Under the pieces are notes generated by a model. The model did not search any database and was not told where the DNA came from. It saw only the letters and a program-made list of their open reading frames with translations. A stretch of 64,000 nucleotides of DNA from Planctomycetota bacterium. Its GTDB lineage: Bacteria > Planctomycetota > Phycisphaerae > Sedimentisphaerales > Anaerohalosphaeraceae. The DNA is taken from the NCBI GenBank assembly GCA_019456225.1, contig VRUI01000012.1, positions 1-64,000 on the forward strand, written 5' to 3'. Numbering within the stretch: position 1 is the stretch's first letter; each line of letters begins with the position of its first letter. Below, in pieces: positions 43,657-52,880 of this stretch. The position numbers and the translations under genes were made by a program.

Positions 43657-44610
43657 ATGGATGAAGGATTATCGGTTATAAATGACATATGCTGGGGTAA
43701 TCGTCAGAGCCGTGTTTTGGAGCTTGCCTGCCGTATAGGGCTGTTTGGAGCACTTAAAGGCCCGGATGCAGGCATTGATCAAATTTGCGCCGCTTGCGGC
43801 ACTAAGCCGGAGCATACGGAAAAACTTCTTATCGCCTGCTGCGCAATAGGGCTTGTTAATCGCCGCGGCGAGCTTTTCAACAATACGGAAATATCCGCCA
43901 AATACCTGGTCCCATCGAGCAAATACTACCAGGGGGACATCATCCTTCACTCAGCAAATGTCCGGCAGCGTTTCGATGACTTTGCCGAAAGCATCTTCGC
44001 CGAGCCGAAAGAAAAAGAAACCGACGCCGAGCAGTGGGATCATTTCATTCGCGGCATGGATAACATCGCGTCAACCGGACGGGCGGAGATATTTCTTTCC
44101 AGTGTCGACCTTACAGGCAAAAAGAAAATGCTTGACGTCGGCGGCGGACCGGGGAGCTATAGCATTGCCGCTTGCAAAAAATATAACGATCTTCAAGCGG
44201 TAGTCTGGGATCTGCCGGAAACTGTCGCTATCGCAAAAGAATACATCGCCAAAGCCGGACTCGAAAACCAAGTAACCGTCCAGCAAGGCGACTGGAATAA
44301 TGACAACTTCGGGAAAGGTTATGATGTTGTGGTAATGTCAAATATCCTGCACGGGGCCGAATGGGATTGCCGGATGAAACTGTCGAAGGCTTTCGATGCG
44401 TTAACCGACGGGGGAACGCTCGCCGTTCAGGAGTTTTTGCTTAATGACGAAAAGGACGGGCCTCTTATCCCTGCATTGTTTAATGTAATGGTAGGAGCAT
44501 ACTGCAAAGCGGAGTTACTGGCTGTCATAAAAGAAGCAGGATTTAGCGACATAAAGATCACCGGTGAAAACGAAGCCCTCGGAAGCTGCTGGGTTACGGC
44601 AGCGAAATAA
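43657..44610 (+). CDS. SAM-dependent O-methyltransferase (plant OMT / family 2 type)
   Basis: This 317-residue protein has an N-terminal winged-helix dimerisation domain (about 1-95, LELACRIGLFGALKGPDAGI...YFNNTEIS-like). The C-terminal Rossmann SAM-binding domain has motif I MLDVGGGPGSYSIAACKKY, the following VVWDLPETV, the DWNNDNFGKGYDVVVMSNIL segment and late GGTLAVQEFLLND. This is the O-methyltransferase family 2 found in pigment, antibiotic and hydroxyneurosporene pathways. The acceptor is unknown. A repeat block lies upstream and a heptamer array starts one base past its stop codon. No biosynthetic genes are adjacent. Confidence 0.87.
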   Translation: MDEGLSVINDICWGNRQSRVLELACRIGLFGALKGPDAGIDQICAACGTKPEHTEKLLIACCAIGLVNRRGELFNNTEISAKYLVPSSKYYQGDIILHSANVRQRFDDFAESIFAEPKEKETDAEQWDHFIRGMDNIASTGRAEIFLSSVDLTGKKKMLDVGGGPGSYSIAACKKYNDLQAVVWDLPETVAIAKEYIAKAGLENQVTVQQGDWNNDNFGKGYDVVVMSNILHGAEWDCRMKLSKAFDALTDGGTLAVQEFLLNDEKDGPLIPALFNVMVGAYCKAELLAVIKEAGFSDIKITGENEALGSCWVTAAK

Positions 44611-44611
44611 A

Positions 44612-44646
44612 TGTATAATGTCTATTGTATAATGTATAATGTATAA
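44612..44646. repeat. 7-bp tandem array, 5 units
   Basis: Units are TGTATAA, TGTCTAT, TGTATAA, TGTATAA and TGTATAA. The array begins one base after the stop of the O-methyltransferase gene. The unit is unrelated in sequence to the other heptamer families, but the period is the same. Confidence 0.85.
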
Positions 44647-44838
44647 TTGAAGAAACCACCTTCGGCGGAAGCTATTGTATTAAAAAAATAAGCTTATGTT
44701 AAACTAGGGTATTTAGCTGCTAACAGTACCGTAAATAGTGTTTTTTTCCTGAAGAAATTATTGACTTTACTGCTAGCTGTGGTTATTTTCACTATATAAG
44801 TTTGAACGCTGAAACCTGAGACAAAAAGGATTGAATCT

Positions 44839-45525
44839 GTGGCTAAACCGACGTTGTCATCTTATATTCGGGAAAACCTCGATAACATGGAGGGTAAAAA
44901 GGATCCGGGTCCGTTTATAACCATCTCGCGTCAGTTCGGATGTGATGGGTATAAACTTGGTGAGATTCTGCTCGAAAAGCTTGAGGGTCGCCCGGATGAG
45001 GAAGGTTGGCGACTTTACAAAAAGGAAATCCTAAAGCAACTCGCCCAAGACAGCGGACTTACTGAGGAAGTCATCGAGAAGGAAAGAAAAGCAAAGCCAA
45101 GCCTTTTAAAGGATTTTTTCCGTGGCGTACGCCGCAAAAACCTGCCTGGCGGATATGAAATTCGCAATAAAATCACTCTTATGGTGCGTACGGTGGCATT
45201 TGAAGGACATGCGATCATTATCGGCCAGGGCGGTACGGCGGCAACGGCAGACCTCGATGGCGGTATCAGTGTCAGGATCGAGGCCCCTAAGGATTGGCGG
45301 ATTATCCGGGTAAGCAGGCGAGATAATATGCTTAAGGAAGAGGCATCTGCCAAACTTAAAAAGATCGAAAAGGAAAGAGCACACCTGAGAGACATCTACG
45401 AAGAGAAAAATCCGCGTAAACCAGCCTTCAATCTTATAATAGACAACTCCAGATTCACCCTTGATGAGGCTGCCGACCTGATTATATACGCGATGGAACA
45501 GAAGGGACTTTTAAAAGCACCGTAA
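44839..45525 (+). CDS. Cytidylate kinase-like family protein
   Basis: This 228-residue protein of the Cytidylate_kin-2 family (PF13189) has the opening ITISRQFGCDGYKLGEILLEKL, in which the loop is GCDGYKLG rather than a classical GxxGxGKS. Later motifs are AIIIGQGG, VRIEAPKDWRI and the lid-like RRDNMLKEEA. Family members are widespread, but their role, if any, in CMP phosphorylation is not established. The start is GTG at 44839 with AAGGA 8 bases upstream. It lies just before the V-ATPase operon, separated by about 240 bases, and is probably transcribed on its own. Confidence 0.85.
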   Translation: MAKPTLSSYIRENLDNMEGKKDPGPFITISRQFGCDGYKLGEILLEKLEGRPDEEGWRLYKKEILKQLAQDSGLTEEVIEKERKAKPSLLKDFFRGVRRKNLPGGYEIRNKITLMVRTVAFEGHAIIIGQGGTAATADLDGGISVRIEAPKDWRIIRVSRRDNMLKEEASAKLKKIEKERAHLRDIYEEKNPRKPAFNLIIDNSRFTLDEAADLIIYAMEQKGLLKAP

Positions 45526-45767
45526 AATAAGTGACCGGCAAGAGAGTAAGTTCAGTAAATTTGTCACGCACGCCGTAAATTTCACCCCTTTTTTTTTAAT
45601 TTTCAAAAAGATGGTTGATTTTTCCGGCAAGGTTGTATATCTTCGTTCTCTTTACTTGATTTAATCAGGTAAATAGTACTGTTATTGCGGTGTGAAAGTG
45701 TTGCTAACACACAAGAATCAGATAAAATTTGCTTAAGTATTACGTTTTTTTGCGGGACTATAATAAT

Positions 45768-46070
45768 ATGGAATTGATCAAGAAAATCAAAGAAGCAGAA
45801 GCACAAGCCAGGGAACTCATCGAAAAGGCCCATAGCGATGCTGGACGTATCGCCGAGGAGTCTGCCGCCGACCGTAACAGCAAACTCGAAGAAGCAGACG
45901 ATCAACGCCGCGAGGCTATCGAAAAAGCTGTTGCTGATGCTGAAAATGCAGGTCAGAGCGAAGTTGATGCACTTTCTAACAGCGAAGCTAAAAAAAAGCA
46001 GGCTCTCGTAGATAATGCAAGGCAGAAAATAGATGCTGCAGTAAACAAAATTGTCGCGGCCATAAACTAA
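45768..46070 (+). CDS. ntpF: V-type ATPase peripheral-stalk subunit (H/G-like)
   Basis: This protein of about 100 residues is a single long coiled coil (MELIKKIKEAEAQARELIEK...RQKIDAAVNKIVAA), matching the small stalk subunit that begins V/A-ATPase operons (NtpF of Enterococcus hirae). It pairs with subunit E. The start ATG at 45768 has no good ribosome-binding site and TATAAT lies at 45759-45764, three bases before the ATG; a TTG at 45729 is a possible alternative start. It is the first gene of the operon. Confidence 0.82.
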   Translation: MELIKKIKEAEAQARELIEKAHSDAGRIAEESAADRNSKLEEADDQRREAIEKAVADAENAGQSEVDALSNSEAKKKQALVDNARQKIDAAVNKIVAAIN

Positions 46071-46152
46071 GTAGCAATACTTAGTCTGTAATTAGCGATT
46101 TTGCTTTAATATAGAGTCGGCAAGATGCCGGCGGTACTAAACAGGGATTTAT

Positions 46153-48132
46153 ATGGCTATAGCCCAGATGAAAAAATTTATGATCGCCAGCCACCGTAGT
46201 GAGGCTTCGGCAGTACTGGAAGCTTTGCAGCGAGCCGGCATCGTGCAGATACTTGATGCCGAACGGGCGATGGTCAGTAAACAATGGCCTGAACTTGAGG
46301 TTAAGTCGGCCAGACCGAAATATCTGGAAGATATTGTTTCCAGGCTTGACAAGAGCATTACATTTCTTGAAAGTCATGCTGTTGAAGAAAGCCCTAAGAG
46401 TCTTTTTAAGCCTCTTATCCCTGTTAATGAAGCTAGTTATACTGAAATCATCGATGGAACTGAAGGGACTAATCTGCTGGAAGATGCTGAAGCATCCTCT
46501 AATAAAATAGAGTTTCTTCTTACTGAAAAAGAAAATATATGCGGGCATCTTGAGATGCTTTTGCCCTGGGCAGGTTTACCTACACCTGTTGAGGAATTTG
46601 AGGATCTTGAGTCGGTTTGTTGTCTTATCGGGCTTTTACCCAACCAGAGTCTTGAAGAAACAAAGGGAATACTTGAAGAGTTTTCGGCGATAGTCGAAGT
46701 TGTCGGCGAGAGAAACGGTTTAAACTCTTGTCTTGTCCTTTGTATGAATGATAAGGTTTCGGATGTTCATAAGTCTCTTCGCAGCGGTGATTTTGAGTCT
46801 GTCAGTTTTGAAGGACTCAGCGGTACTGTTGATGAGCTTATCGCCGATAGCAGGGTTGAACTTGGTTCTATCGAAGAAAAGCTTGGCGAAGCTAAAGATA
46901 CTGCAGTGAAGATTGCTTCCGGTCTTTTGAAACTTCAGATGCTTTTTGATCATAATAGCAACCTGCTTGAAAGAGAAGAGGCCGGGGCTAGCTGCCCTGC
47001 TACCGAAAATACGGTGCTTTTTGAGGGGTGGGTCAGAAAGAATGACTATAAGAGGCTGGAAAAGCTTGTAGGCGCATACGGTTGTTCAAGTCTTAATGAG
47101 ATGGAAATTGGCGAAGATGAAGTTGCTCCTGTTGAGATCGATAACGGGCGGGTAATGAGGCCTTTTGAGACTATTACTCGACTTTATGGAATGCCGAATC
47201 CGAAAGATGTCGACCCTACAATGTTCCTTGCCCCGTTTTTCGCGATTTTCTTCGGGCTTTGTCTTACAGATGCCGGTTATGGGCTTCTCCTGATCGCTCT
47301 GCTTTGGTGGGCTCTCAAGAAGTTTCAGGGTGACAAGGGCGTACTGTGGATGTTTATGGGATGCTCTATCGTAACCGTTTTTGCAGGTGCTCTTACAGGC
47401 GGTTGGTTTGGGGATTCGATTACCTCATTGGTTGGTGAGGGGACATGGCTGGACAACATTCGTGTGAAAATGATGCTGTTTGATCCTATGTCGGACCCAA
47501 TGCCGTTTTTTATAATCTCACTTTGCCTGGGGTATATACAAATAATTTTTGGAATTTCTATTGCATTCTTCAATAATCTCAAGCATAAAAACTATATGAC
47601 CGCGTTCTTTGAGAATCTAACGTGGCTGATATTCCTGAACGCTCTGATATTAATCGGGCTTGGCAAAGGCGGAATGGTTCCGGAAATAATTGGAAAGATT
47701 GCCGGCTGGGCCGCGATTTCTCAGGCGGTTTTGATTTTCCTGTTTACAGAGCGAAATTCCGGTCTTGCAGGCAGGCTTGGCGGCGGATTCTATGCACTCT
47801 TTAGTTCAGTTTTCTACTTTGGTGATTTATTGAGTTATGTCAGGCTAATGGCTCTTGGTATGGTGACAGCCGGTCTTGGTATGGCAGTTAATTTACTTGT
47901 CGATCTTATGATGGACGTTCCTTATGTTGGTTATTTGCTGGCGGCAATAATGTTTGTTGTCGGGCACACGGTGAACTTGTTATTGTCAGTTCTAAGTTCA
48001 TTCGTTCATAGCTTAAGGCTTCAGTTCGTGGAATTTTTTCCGAAGTTTCTTGTCGGTGGCGGTACGGATTTCGTACCCCTTAAAAAGAGCTTTCAATATG
48101 TGATTATTGAGGCATCAGAAGACAGTAAATGA
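46153..48132 (+). CDS. ntpI: V-type ATPase subunit I (a subunit)
   Basis: This 659-residue stator protein has a hydrophilic N-terminal half (about 1-330) with coiled coils that binds the peripheral stalks, and a C-terminal half with about seven helices that forms the ion half-channels (PTMFLAPFFAIFFGLCLTDAGYG, YVRLMALGMVTAGLGMAVN, VGHTVNLLLSVLSSFVHSLRLQFVEFF). The VHSLRLQFVEFF region contains the conserved Arg/Glu helix of the family. GGGA lies before the ATG at 46153. It is the second gene of the operon. Confidence 0.95.
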   Translation: MAIAQMKKFMIASHRSEASAVLEALQRAGIVQILDAERAMVSKQWPELEVKSARPKYLEDIVSRLDKSITFLESHAVEESPKSLFKPLIPVNEASYTEIIDGTEGTNLLEDAEASSNKIEFLLTEKENICGHLEMLLPWAGLPTPVEEFEDLESVCCLIGLLPNQSLEETKGILEEFSAIVEVVGERNGLNSCLVLCMNDKVSDVHKSLRSGDFESVSFEGLSGTVDELIADSRVELGSIEEKLGEAKDTAVKIASGLLKLQMLFDHNSNLLEREEAGASCPATENTVLFEGWVRKNDYKRLEKLVGAYGCSSLNEMEIGEDEVAPVEIDNGRVMRPFETITRLYGMPNPKDVDPTMFLAPFFAIFFGLCLTDAGYGLLLIALLWWALKKFQGDKGVLWMFMGCSIVTVFAGALTGGWFGDSITSLVGEGTWLDNIRVKMMLFDPMSDPMPFFIISLCLGYIQIIFGISIAFFNNLKHKNYMTAFFENLTWLIFLNALILIGLGKGGMVPEIIGKIAGWAAISQAVLIFLFTERNSGLAGRLGGGFYALFSSVFYFGDLLSYVRLMALGMVTAGLGMAVNLLVDLMMDVPYVGYLLAAIMFVVGHTVNLLLSVLSSFVHSLRLQFVEFFPKFLVGGGTDFVPLKKSFQYVIIEASEDSK

Positions 48133-48212
48133 TCGGCCCCAGTGCCGTTATAAATTATTATTTGGTTATTAAATAAAGAAATTAACACGCGTTTGAATGA
48201 AAGGTTAGTAAA

Positions 48213-48701
48213 ATGGGTTATGGTTATGCAATCGCTTTGGCAGGAGCAGCAATAGCAACCTTTATGAGTGGTATCGGTTCTTCAATAGGACTTGGTATTG
48301 CCGGTAGAGCCGCTACAGGTGTTCTGAGCGAAAAACCTCAGAGGTATGGACTGTTGACAATTCTGGTTGTTCTTCCGAGTACGCAGGGTATCTACGGGTT
48401 CGTTATTGCCCTGTTCGTAATGCTTAAGCTCAATGTGTTCGGCGGTGGACTTGATTATGTAATGACCGTTTCTACCGGTATAGCCCTACTGGCTGCTTGC
48501 CTTCCTGTTGGTATCGCAGGTTTGTTCAGCGGTATTCACCAGGGCAAAACATGTGCCAGTGGCATCCTTATGACAGCCAAGCGTCCAGACATGTGCGTTA
48601 AAGCCGGTGTTGTATATGCAGCCCTGGTCGAGTTCTACGCGATTCTTGGTTTCCTTGTTTCATTTTTGTCTGTCTTTATCGGCCTCAAGGACGCTGTCTA
48701 G
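48213..48701 (+). CDS. ntpK: V-type ATPase proteolipid (rotor ring) subunit K
   Basis: This 162-residue duplicated proteolipid with four helices carries one essential carboxylate, E140 (AALVEFYAILGF). The Na+-binding residues mapped in E. hirae NtpK appear conserved: L54, T57 and Q58 (VVLPSTQGIYG), Q110 (FSGIHQGK) and E140. The first hairpin has no acidic residue, as in Na+ types. AAAGG precedes the ATG at 48213. This is the strongest sequence hint that the enzyme may move Na+ instead of H+. Confidence 0.94.
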   Translation: MGYGYAIALAGAAIATFMSGIGSSIGLGIAGRAATGVLSEKPQRYGLLTILVVLPSTQGIYGFVIALFVMLKLNVFGGGLDYVMTVSTGIALLAACLPVGIAGLFSGIHQGKTCASGILMTAKRPDMCVKAGVVYAALVEFYAILGFLVSFLSVFIGLKDAV

Positions 48702-48752
48702 TCGAACAGAATAATCCGATAAGTTTATTAACACCATACAGGCAGGATTGCT

Positions 48753-49343
48753 ATGAATGCTGAAGAGGTAGTAAAAAAAATAAATGCCGACGCTAACGCC
48801 GAAGCTGATGTTATCCGCTCTAATGCCCAGAGTGAGGCCGAGGCAGAAAACGCTTCGCTTGAGGCGAAGCTTGTCGATTACCGCATTAGAACGGATGAGC
48901 TTGCTAAAGAAGCGGGGGTAGAAAAAATCTCGCGTATGCTGGCTAATGCCAGGATGGAACTTCGCAAGGAGCTGCTCGCAGTAAAGCAGGAAATCCTTAG
49001 TGAGGTTTTCGAGAAAGCCAAATCACGTCTCGTCGGCAGCAGCGATGATGAATATCGCAAGCTGATAGTGGCTCTTCTGACTAAGGCAGTGGAAACGGGA
49101 AGCGAAACGGTTATAGTCGGCAAGGATGAAAAGCTGATCAACGACTCGTTTATCAAGCAGTTCAATCGCAATCTCGGTCCTGGATTTAAAGGTAATCTTT
49201 TAATCGGCAATGAGACCGCAGATATCTGCGGGGGATTTATTCTGCGTCGCGGCAAAGTTCAGACAAACGTCAGTATCGATGTGCTTGTCGATCAGATTTA
49301 TGAAGATATTGGGCCGGAAATCGCGGCGGAATTGTTTGATTGA
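48753..49343 (+). CDS. ntpE: V-type ATPase peripheral-stalk subunit E
   Basis: This 196-residue protein has a long N-terminal coiled coil (EEVVKKINADANAEADVIRS) and a globular C-terminal domain ending in VSIDVLVDQIYEDIGPEIA, as in bacterial subunit E. It pairs with the small stalk subunit and clamps the A3B3 head. AGGA is placed before the ATG. It is followed by small hairpins. Confidence 0.92.
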   Translation: MNAEEVVKKINADANAEADVIRSNAQSEAEAENASLEAKLVDYRIRTDELAKEAGVEKISRMLANARMELRKELLAVKQEILSEVFEKAKSRLVGSSDDEYRKLIVALLTKAVETGSETVIVGKDEKLINDSFIKQFNRNLGPGFKGNLLIGNETADICGGFILRRGKVQTNVSIDVLVDQIYEDIGPEIAAELFD

Positions 49344-49402
49344 CCAATCTGATCGATTGGCTAACCTGAAAATGTCTAATGAAGGACGCGGCCTTATGGC
49401 CG
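49344..49402 (+). promoter_or_regulatory. Two intercistronic mini-hairpins (ntpE-ntpC gap)
   Basis: CCAATC/GATTGG (49344-49360) directly follows the ntpE stop, and CGGCC-TTAT-GGCCG (49389-49402) ends just before the ribosome-binding site of ntpC. Neither has a T run, so they are more likely mRNA-processing or stability elements than terminators. Confidence 0.6.
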
Positions 49403-49415
49403 AGGCAAATTATAT

Positions 49416-50456
49416 ATGTATGAAGTTGAAGAACAGAAAGTAATCGAGTTTGATCCGCAGAGGTCACTTGAAGCAGAAGACTGGGATTATGCTTTTGCGG
49501 CTGCGCGTGTCAGAGTGCTTGAGAGCATGATGCTGACTCATGCTACTCTTGTCGATATGGCAAATGCTGAAAGCTTTGATAGCGCGGTCGAACTTCTCAG
49601 CGGTAGCGAATATGCCATGAGCGGCGGGGTAGAAAGCCTTGACGATATTGAGGCGATGCTTCTTGAAAAACGCCGAGAGGTTAGAGAGCTTTTTGTAAAG
49701 CTGATAGATAATGAAACGATCATGACGCTTTTGCGTGCTCGTGAAGACTTTGCTAATATGCGTCTTGCGGTCAGGCGTGTTGTTACAGACCGCCCTATCG
49801 GTCGCGATTACAGCAACGATGGAAGTATTTCCGCGGAAGAATTCGAAGAGATATTCGAACAGGAAAATTACGGGATGTTTCCGGAGTATCTTCAGGAAGC
49901 AGTAGAAAAGGCTGTGCTGGGTTACTATGATTCAAAGGATATCCGCCAGATAGATTACGGTATCGATCGGGTTCAGGCAGCTTATAAGCTTTATGAGGCA
50001 GAAAATATCGGCAGTGAGTTTCTTTCGACTCTTTTTAGAATGCAGATCGATCTATTTAATATTAAAACGATGCTTCGTTTGAAGCTTGCTGATCGTCTTG
50101 ACAAGAACCTGTTCTTTGAAGGTGGTTATGTCGGCAATGATATCGCGGCACACGGGCTTGATCTTGATCTTGACGCTATTATTCCGCTGTATGCTGCAAC
50201 GCCTTATCATGACGTTGTCGATGGCGGAGTAAGGTATCTGATTTCTGATAATTCGTTCCTTGTATTTGAAAGGCTTTGTGAAGAGCATAAAGCTGATTTT
50301 TTGCGAAGCTCTTTTGTAGTTGCAAGCGGGCCGCAGCCGGTAATCGCATACTTCCTGCTTAAAGAAATGGAAATTCGCACAGTTCGGATGATCCTTTCGT
50401 GTAAGAAGAACGGTCTTGATGCCAAGGTTATTCTTGACAGGATCAGTTTGACATAA
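49416..50456 (+). CDS. ntpC: V-type ATPase subunit C (d-like, V0 rotor cap)
   Basis: This 346-residue helical protein belongs to the vATP-synt_AC39 family (YAFAAARVRVLESMML, TLFRMQIDLFNIKTMLRLK, EMEIRTVRMILSCKKNGL). It sits on the membrane ring and carries the central stalk. GAGG lies 8 bases before the ATG. It is the fifth gene of the operon. Confidence 0.92.
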   Translation: MYEVEEQKVIEFDPQRSLEAEDWDYAFAAARVRVLESMMLTHATLVDMANAESFDSAVELLSGSEYAMSGGVESLDDIEAMLLEKRREVRELFVKLIDNETIMTLLRAREDFANMRLAVRRVVTDRPIGRDYSNDGSISAEEFEEIFEQENYGMFPEYLQEAVEKAVLGYYDSKDIRQIDYGIDRVQAAYKLYEAENIGSEFLSTLFRMQIDLFNIKTMLRLKLADRLDKNLFFEGGYVGNDIAAHGLDLDLDAIIPLYAATPYHDVVDGGVRYLISDNSFLVFERLCEEHKADFLRSSFVVASGPQPVIAYFLLKEMEIRTVRMILSCKKNGLDAKVILDRISLT

Positions 50457-50500
50457 CTTAAGCGCCAATACTCCGGCATTGGACGTCATAGAAATAGGAT

Positions 50501-50516
50501 TCGGCCTTGCGGCCGA
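50501..50516 (+). promoter_or_regulatory. Intercistronic mini-hairpin (ntpC-ntpG gap)
   Basis: A perfect TCGGCC-TTGC-GGCCGA stem-loop lies 25 bases before the next start, upstream of its GAGG site. It is of the same type as the hairpins in the ntpE-ntpC and ntpG-ntpA gaps. Confidence 0.6.
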
Positions 50517-50541
50517 TGCAGTTTTTAATTTTGAGGCAAAT

Positions 50542-50862
50542 ATGGAAAGTAAGGTTGCAGTTTTAGGCGGGTCTGATTTTGTGATGGCGTTTTCAGCTTT
50601 GGGGCTGGACGGCTTTGCGGTAGAACCGAAGGCCGAAATAGTTGCCGAAAAAGCAGAAGAGATTCTCAAGCAGCAGTACGGCCTTGTCGTCGTAGCCGAA
50701 AACGTCGCGACGATGGCAGACGTTGTTTTCAGCAGGACGCAGAAGGACGCGACGCCATGTGTCGTTGTGGTACCTTTCATGAAAGAATCGGAAGGTTTTG
50801 CGATCAAATTACTTGGCAGGCAGCTTAAGCTTGCCACAGGAATTGATATTTTAGCTAGTTAG
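50542..50862 (+). CDS. ntpG: V-type ATPase subunit F (central stalk)
   Basis: This protein of about 106 residues has the Rossmann-like subunit F fold (KVAVLGGSDFVMAFSALGLD, VVVAENVATMADVV, PCVVVVPF). It binds the D subunit in the central stalk and is called NtpG in E. hirae. The start ATG at 50542 (MESKVAVLGG) has GAGG upstream; a longer frame from 50479 includes the mini-hairpin and is unlikely. The TAG stop forms part of the first unit of a 7-bp array. Confidence 0.9.
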   Translation: MESKVAVLGGSDFVMAFSALGLDGFAVEPKAEIVAEKAEEILKQQYGLVVVAENVATMADVVFSRTQKDATPCVVVVPFMKESEGFAIKLLGRQLKLATGIDILAS

Positions 50863-50945
50863 CGATTAGCGATTAGCAATTAGCAATTAGCTTTTTGGTT
50901 CGGCCTGCGGCCGGGCTGATTTAATTATGTCGGCAGGATGCCGAC
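50859..50945 (+). repeat. 7-bp array and two mini-hairpins (ntpG-ntpA gap)
   Basis: Five in-phase heptamers, TTAGCGA (two), TTAGCAA (two) and TTAGCTT, cover 50859-50893 and contain the ntpG stop codon. They are followed by CGGCC-TGC-GGCCG (50901-50913) and GTCGGCA-GGA-TGCCGAC (50929-50945). The second stem matches one after clpB. Confidence 0.8.
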
Positions 50946-51011
50946 ACTACGGTAACAATGCCGGTATGATGCCGGTGGTTTAATATAGTTCGTTTTTGAA
51001 GGTCTTTTGAT

Positions 51012-52775
51012 ATGAGCGAAAATGGTAATGGCAGTATAATCAAAGTAGCCGGCCCGGTAGTAGTGGCAGAGGGCATGATGGGCGCGAGGATGTACGACGT
51101 TGTCCGGGTAGGTGAGGAAAACCTCATCGGCGAGATCGTCGAACTTCACGGCGAAACGGCGAGTATTCAGGTTTATGAAGATACGGTCGGAATCGGCCCG
51201 GGCGAAAGGGTTGTAAACACCGGCGATCCTTTGAGTGTTGAGCTTGGACCTGGTTTGATCTCGAGTATTTACGACGGGATCCAGCGTCCGCTCGACCAGC
51301 TTTATGAACTGCAGGGCAGCTTCATTAAGAGAGGTAGTACTATGCCCGGTCTTAAACGTGAAACCAAGTGGGCGTTTAAGCCTCTTATAGAAAACGGAAC
51401 CAAGGTTACAGGCGGTGACATCGTTGGTGAGGTTCAGGAATCGACGCTTTTGCTTCATAAGATCATGGTTCCACCAAGATGCAGCGGAACAGTCGAAGGC
51501 ATCAAAGAAGGTGAATTCACTGTTGACGAAGTTATCGGGACAGTAACCGGCGAAAACGGCGAAAAGACCGAACTTAAACTTATGCAGAAGTGGCCCGTTC
51601 GTACTCCAAGACGCAGCAAACAGCGTCTTGCACCGAACGAAGTGCTCATTACCGGCCAGCGTGTTATCGATGCGTTCTTCCCGATCGCCAAGGGCGGCAC
51701 GGCGTGTGTTCCAGGTCCGTTTGGAACAGGTAAAACTGTTGTACAGCATCAGCTCGCTAAGTGGGTTAACGCTGACGTGGTTGTTTATGTCGGCTGCGGC
51801 GAACGCGGTAACGAGATGACAGACGTTCTGAGAGAATTTCCGGAACTGGTCGACCCGCATAGCGGCGAACCTCTTATGAAGCGTGTTGTGCTGATCGCCA
51901 ATACGTCCGATATGCCGGTGGCGGCTCGTGAGGCATCGGTTTATACCGGTATCACAATCGCCGAATACTTCCGTGACATGGGTTACTCGGTTGCGTTGAT
52001 GGCCGACAGTACCAGCCGATGGGCCGAGGCCATGAGAGAAATTTCCACGCGTCTTGAAGAGATGCCGGCCGAAGAAGGTTACCCGGCGTACCTCGGTGCA
52101 AGGATCGCGACTTTCTATGAGAGAGCAGGCAGGATCAAATGCCTCGGCGCTCCCGAGCGTGAAGGAGCACTGTCTATCATCGGTGCTGTAAGCCCTCCGG
52201 GCGGCGACCTTTCCGACTCGGTTGTTCAGGCAACACTGCACGTTGTTAAGGTATTCTGGTCATTGCAGGGCAAACTCGCCCAGCAGAGGCATTTCCCGGC
52301 TATCGACTGGCTGACAAGTTATTCGTTCTATAAACAGTTCCTCGCTGACGCCTTCGAAGACAAGGCGATGGGCGAAGATATGGCAAAGATGAGCCAGACT
52401 GCGATGGGATTGCTCGAAGACGAAGCGTCTCTCATCGAGATCGTAAGACTTGTAGGTGCCGAATCGATCTCGGCAAAGGACAGGATGGTACTGGAAACTA
52501 CAAGGAGTATTCGCGAGGATTTCCTCCATCAGAACGCGTTCCATAAGGTAGACACTCATACCTCGATCGAAAAGCAGTATGAGATCATGAAGTGTATCCT
52601 GCACCTGCACGAACAGGGACTCGCCGCCATCGAACGCGGTGTGGATATAACAAAAGTTTTCGCCCTTGACGTTCGCGAACAGATCACACGTTCAAGTTAT
52701 GTACCTGAAAAAGAGCTCGATAAGATCAGAAATATTCGCACAACAATAGATGAGCAAATCAGAGCAATAGCTTAA
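51012..52775 (+). CDS. ntpA: V-type ATPase catalytic subunit A
   Basis: This 587-residue catalytic subunit has the P-loop GPFGTGKT with QHQLAKW after it, the long non-homologous insertion typical of V/A enzymes (about 110-180), the catalytic GCGERGNEM segment, and [19 protein letters not shown]. Its C-terminal helical region ends [12 protein letters not shown]. It alternates with B in the A3B3 head. GGTC precedes the ATG at 51012. Confidence 0.97.
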   Translation: MSENGNGSIIKVAGPVVVAEGMMGARMYDVVRVGEENLIGEIVELHGETASIQVYEDTVGIGPGERVVNTGDPLSVELGPGLISSIYDGIQRPLDQLYELQGSFIKRGSTMPGLKRETKWAFKPLIENGTKVTGGDIVGEVQESTLLLHKIMVPPRCSGTVEGIKEGEFTVDEVIGTVTGENGEKTELKLMQKWPVRTPRRSKQRLAPNEVLITGQRVIDAFFPIAKGGTACVPGPFGTGKTVVQHQLAKWVNADVVVYVGCGERGNEMTDVLREFPELVDPHSGEPLMKRVVLIANTSDMPVAAREASVYTGITIAEYFRDMGYSVALMADSTSRWAEAMREISTRLEEMPAEEGYPAYLGARIATFYERAGRIKCLGAPEREGALSIIGAVSPPGGDLSDSVVQATLHVVKVFWSLQGKLAQQRHFPAIDWLTSYSFYKQFLADAFEDKAMGEDMAKMSQTAMGLLEDEASLIEIVRLVGAESISAKDRMVLETTRSIREDFLHQNAFHKVDTHTSIEKQYEIMKCILHLHEQGLAAIERGVDITKVFALDVREQITRSSYVPEKELDKIRNIRTTIDEQIRAIA

Positions 52776-52782
52776 CTCAACC

Positions 52783-52840
52783 TGACCTGGCGGTCAGATT
52801 GATAATTACTAATTACTAATTTTGGATTCGCCTTTGGCGA
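52783..52840 (+). promoter_or_regulatory. Hairpins and heptamers in the ntpA-ntpB gap
   Basis: CTGACC-TGGC-GGTCAG (52783-52798) follows the ntpA stop. AATTACT heptamers (52804-52822, nearly three units) come next, then TCGCC-TTT-GGCGA (52828-52840). None has a T run, so they are probably not terminators inside the operon. Confidence 0.6.
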
Positions 52841-52880
52841 GACCACTTATTTATTTTGAAAAACATAACGGGAGTTTGCG

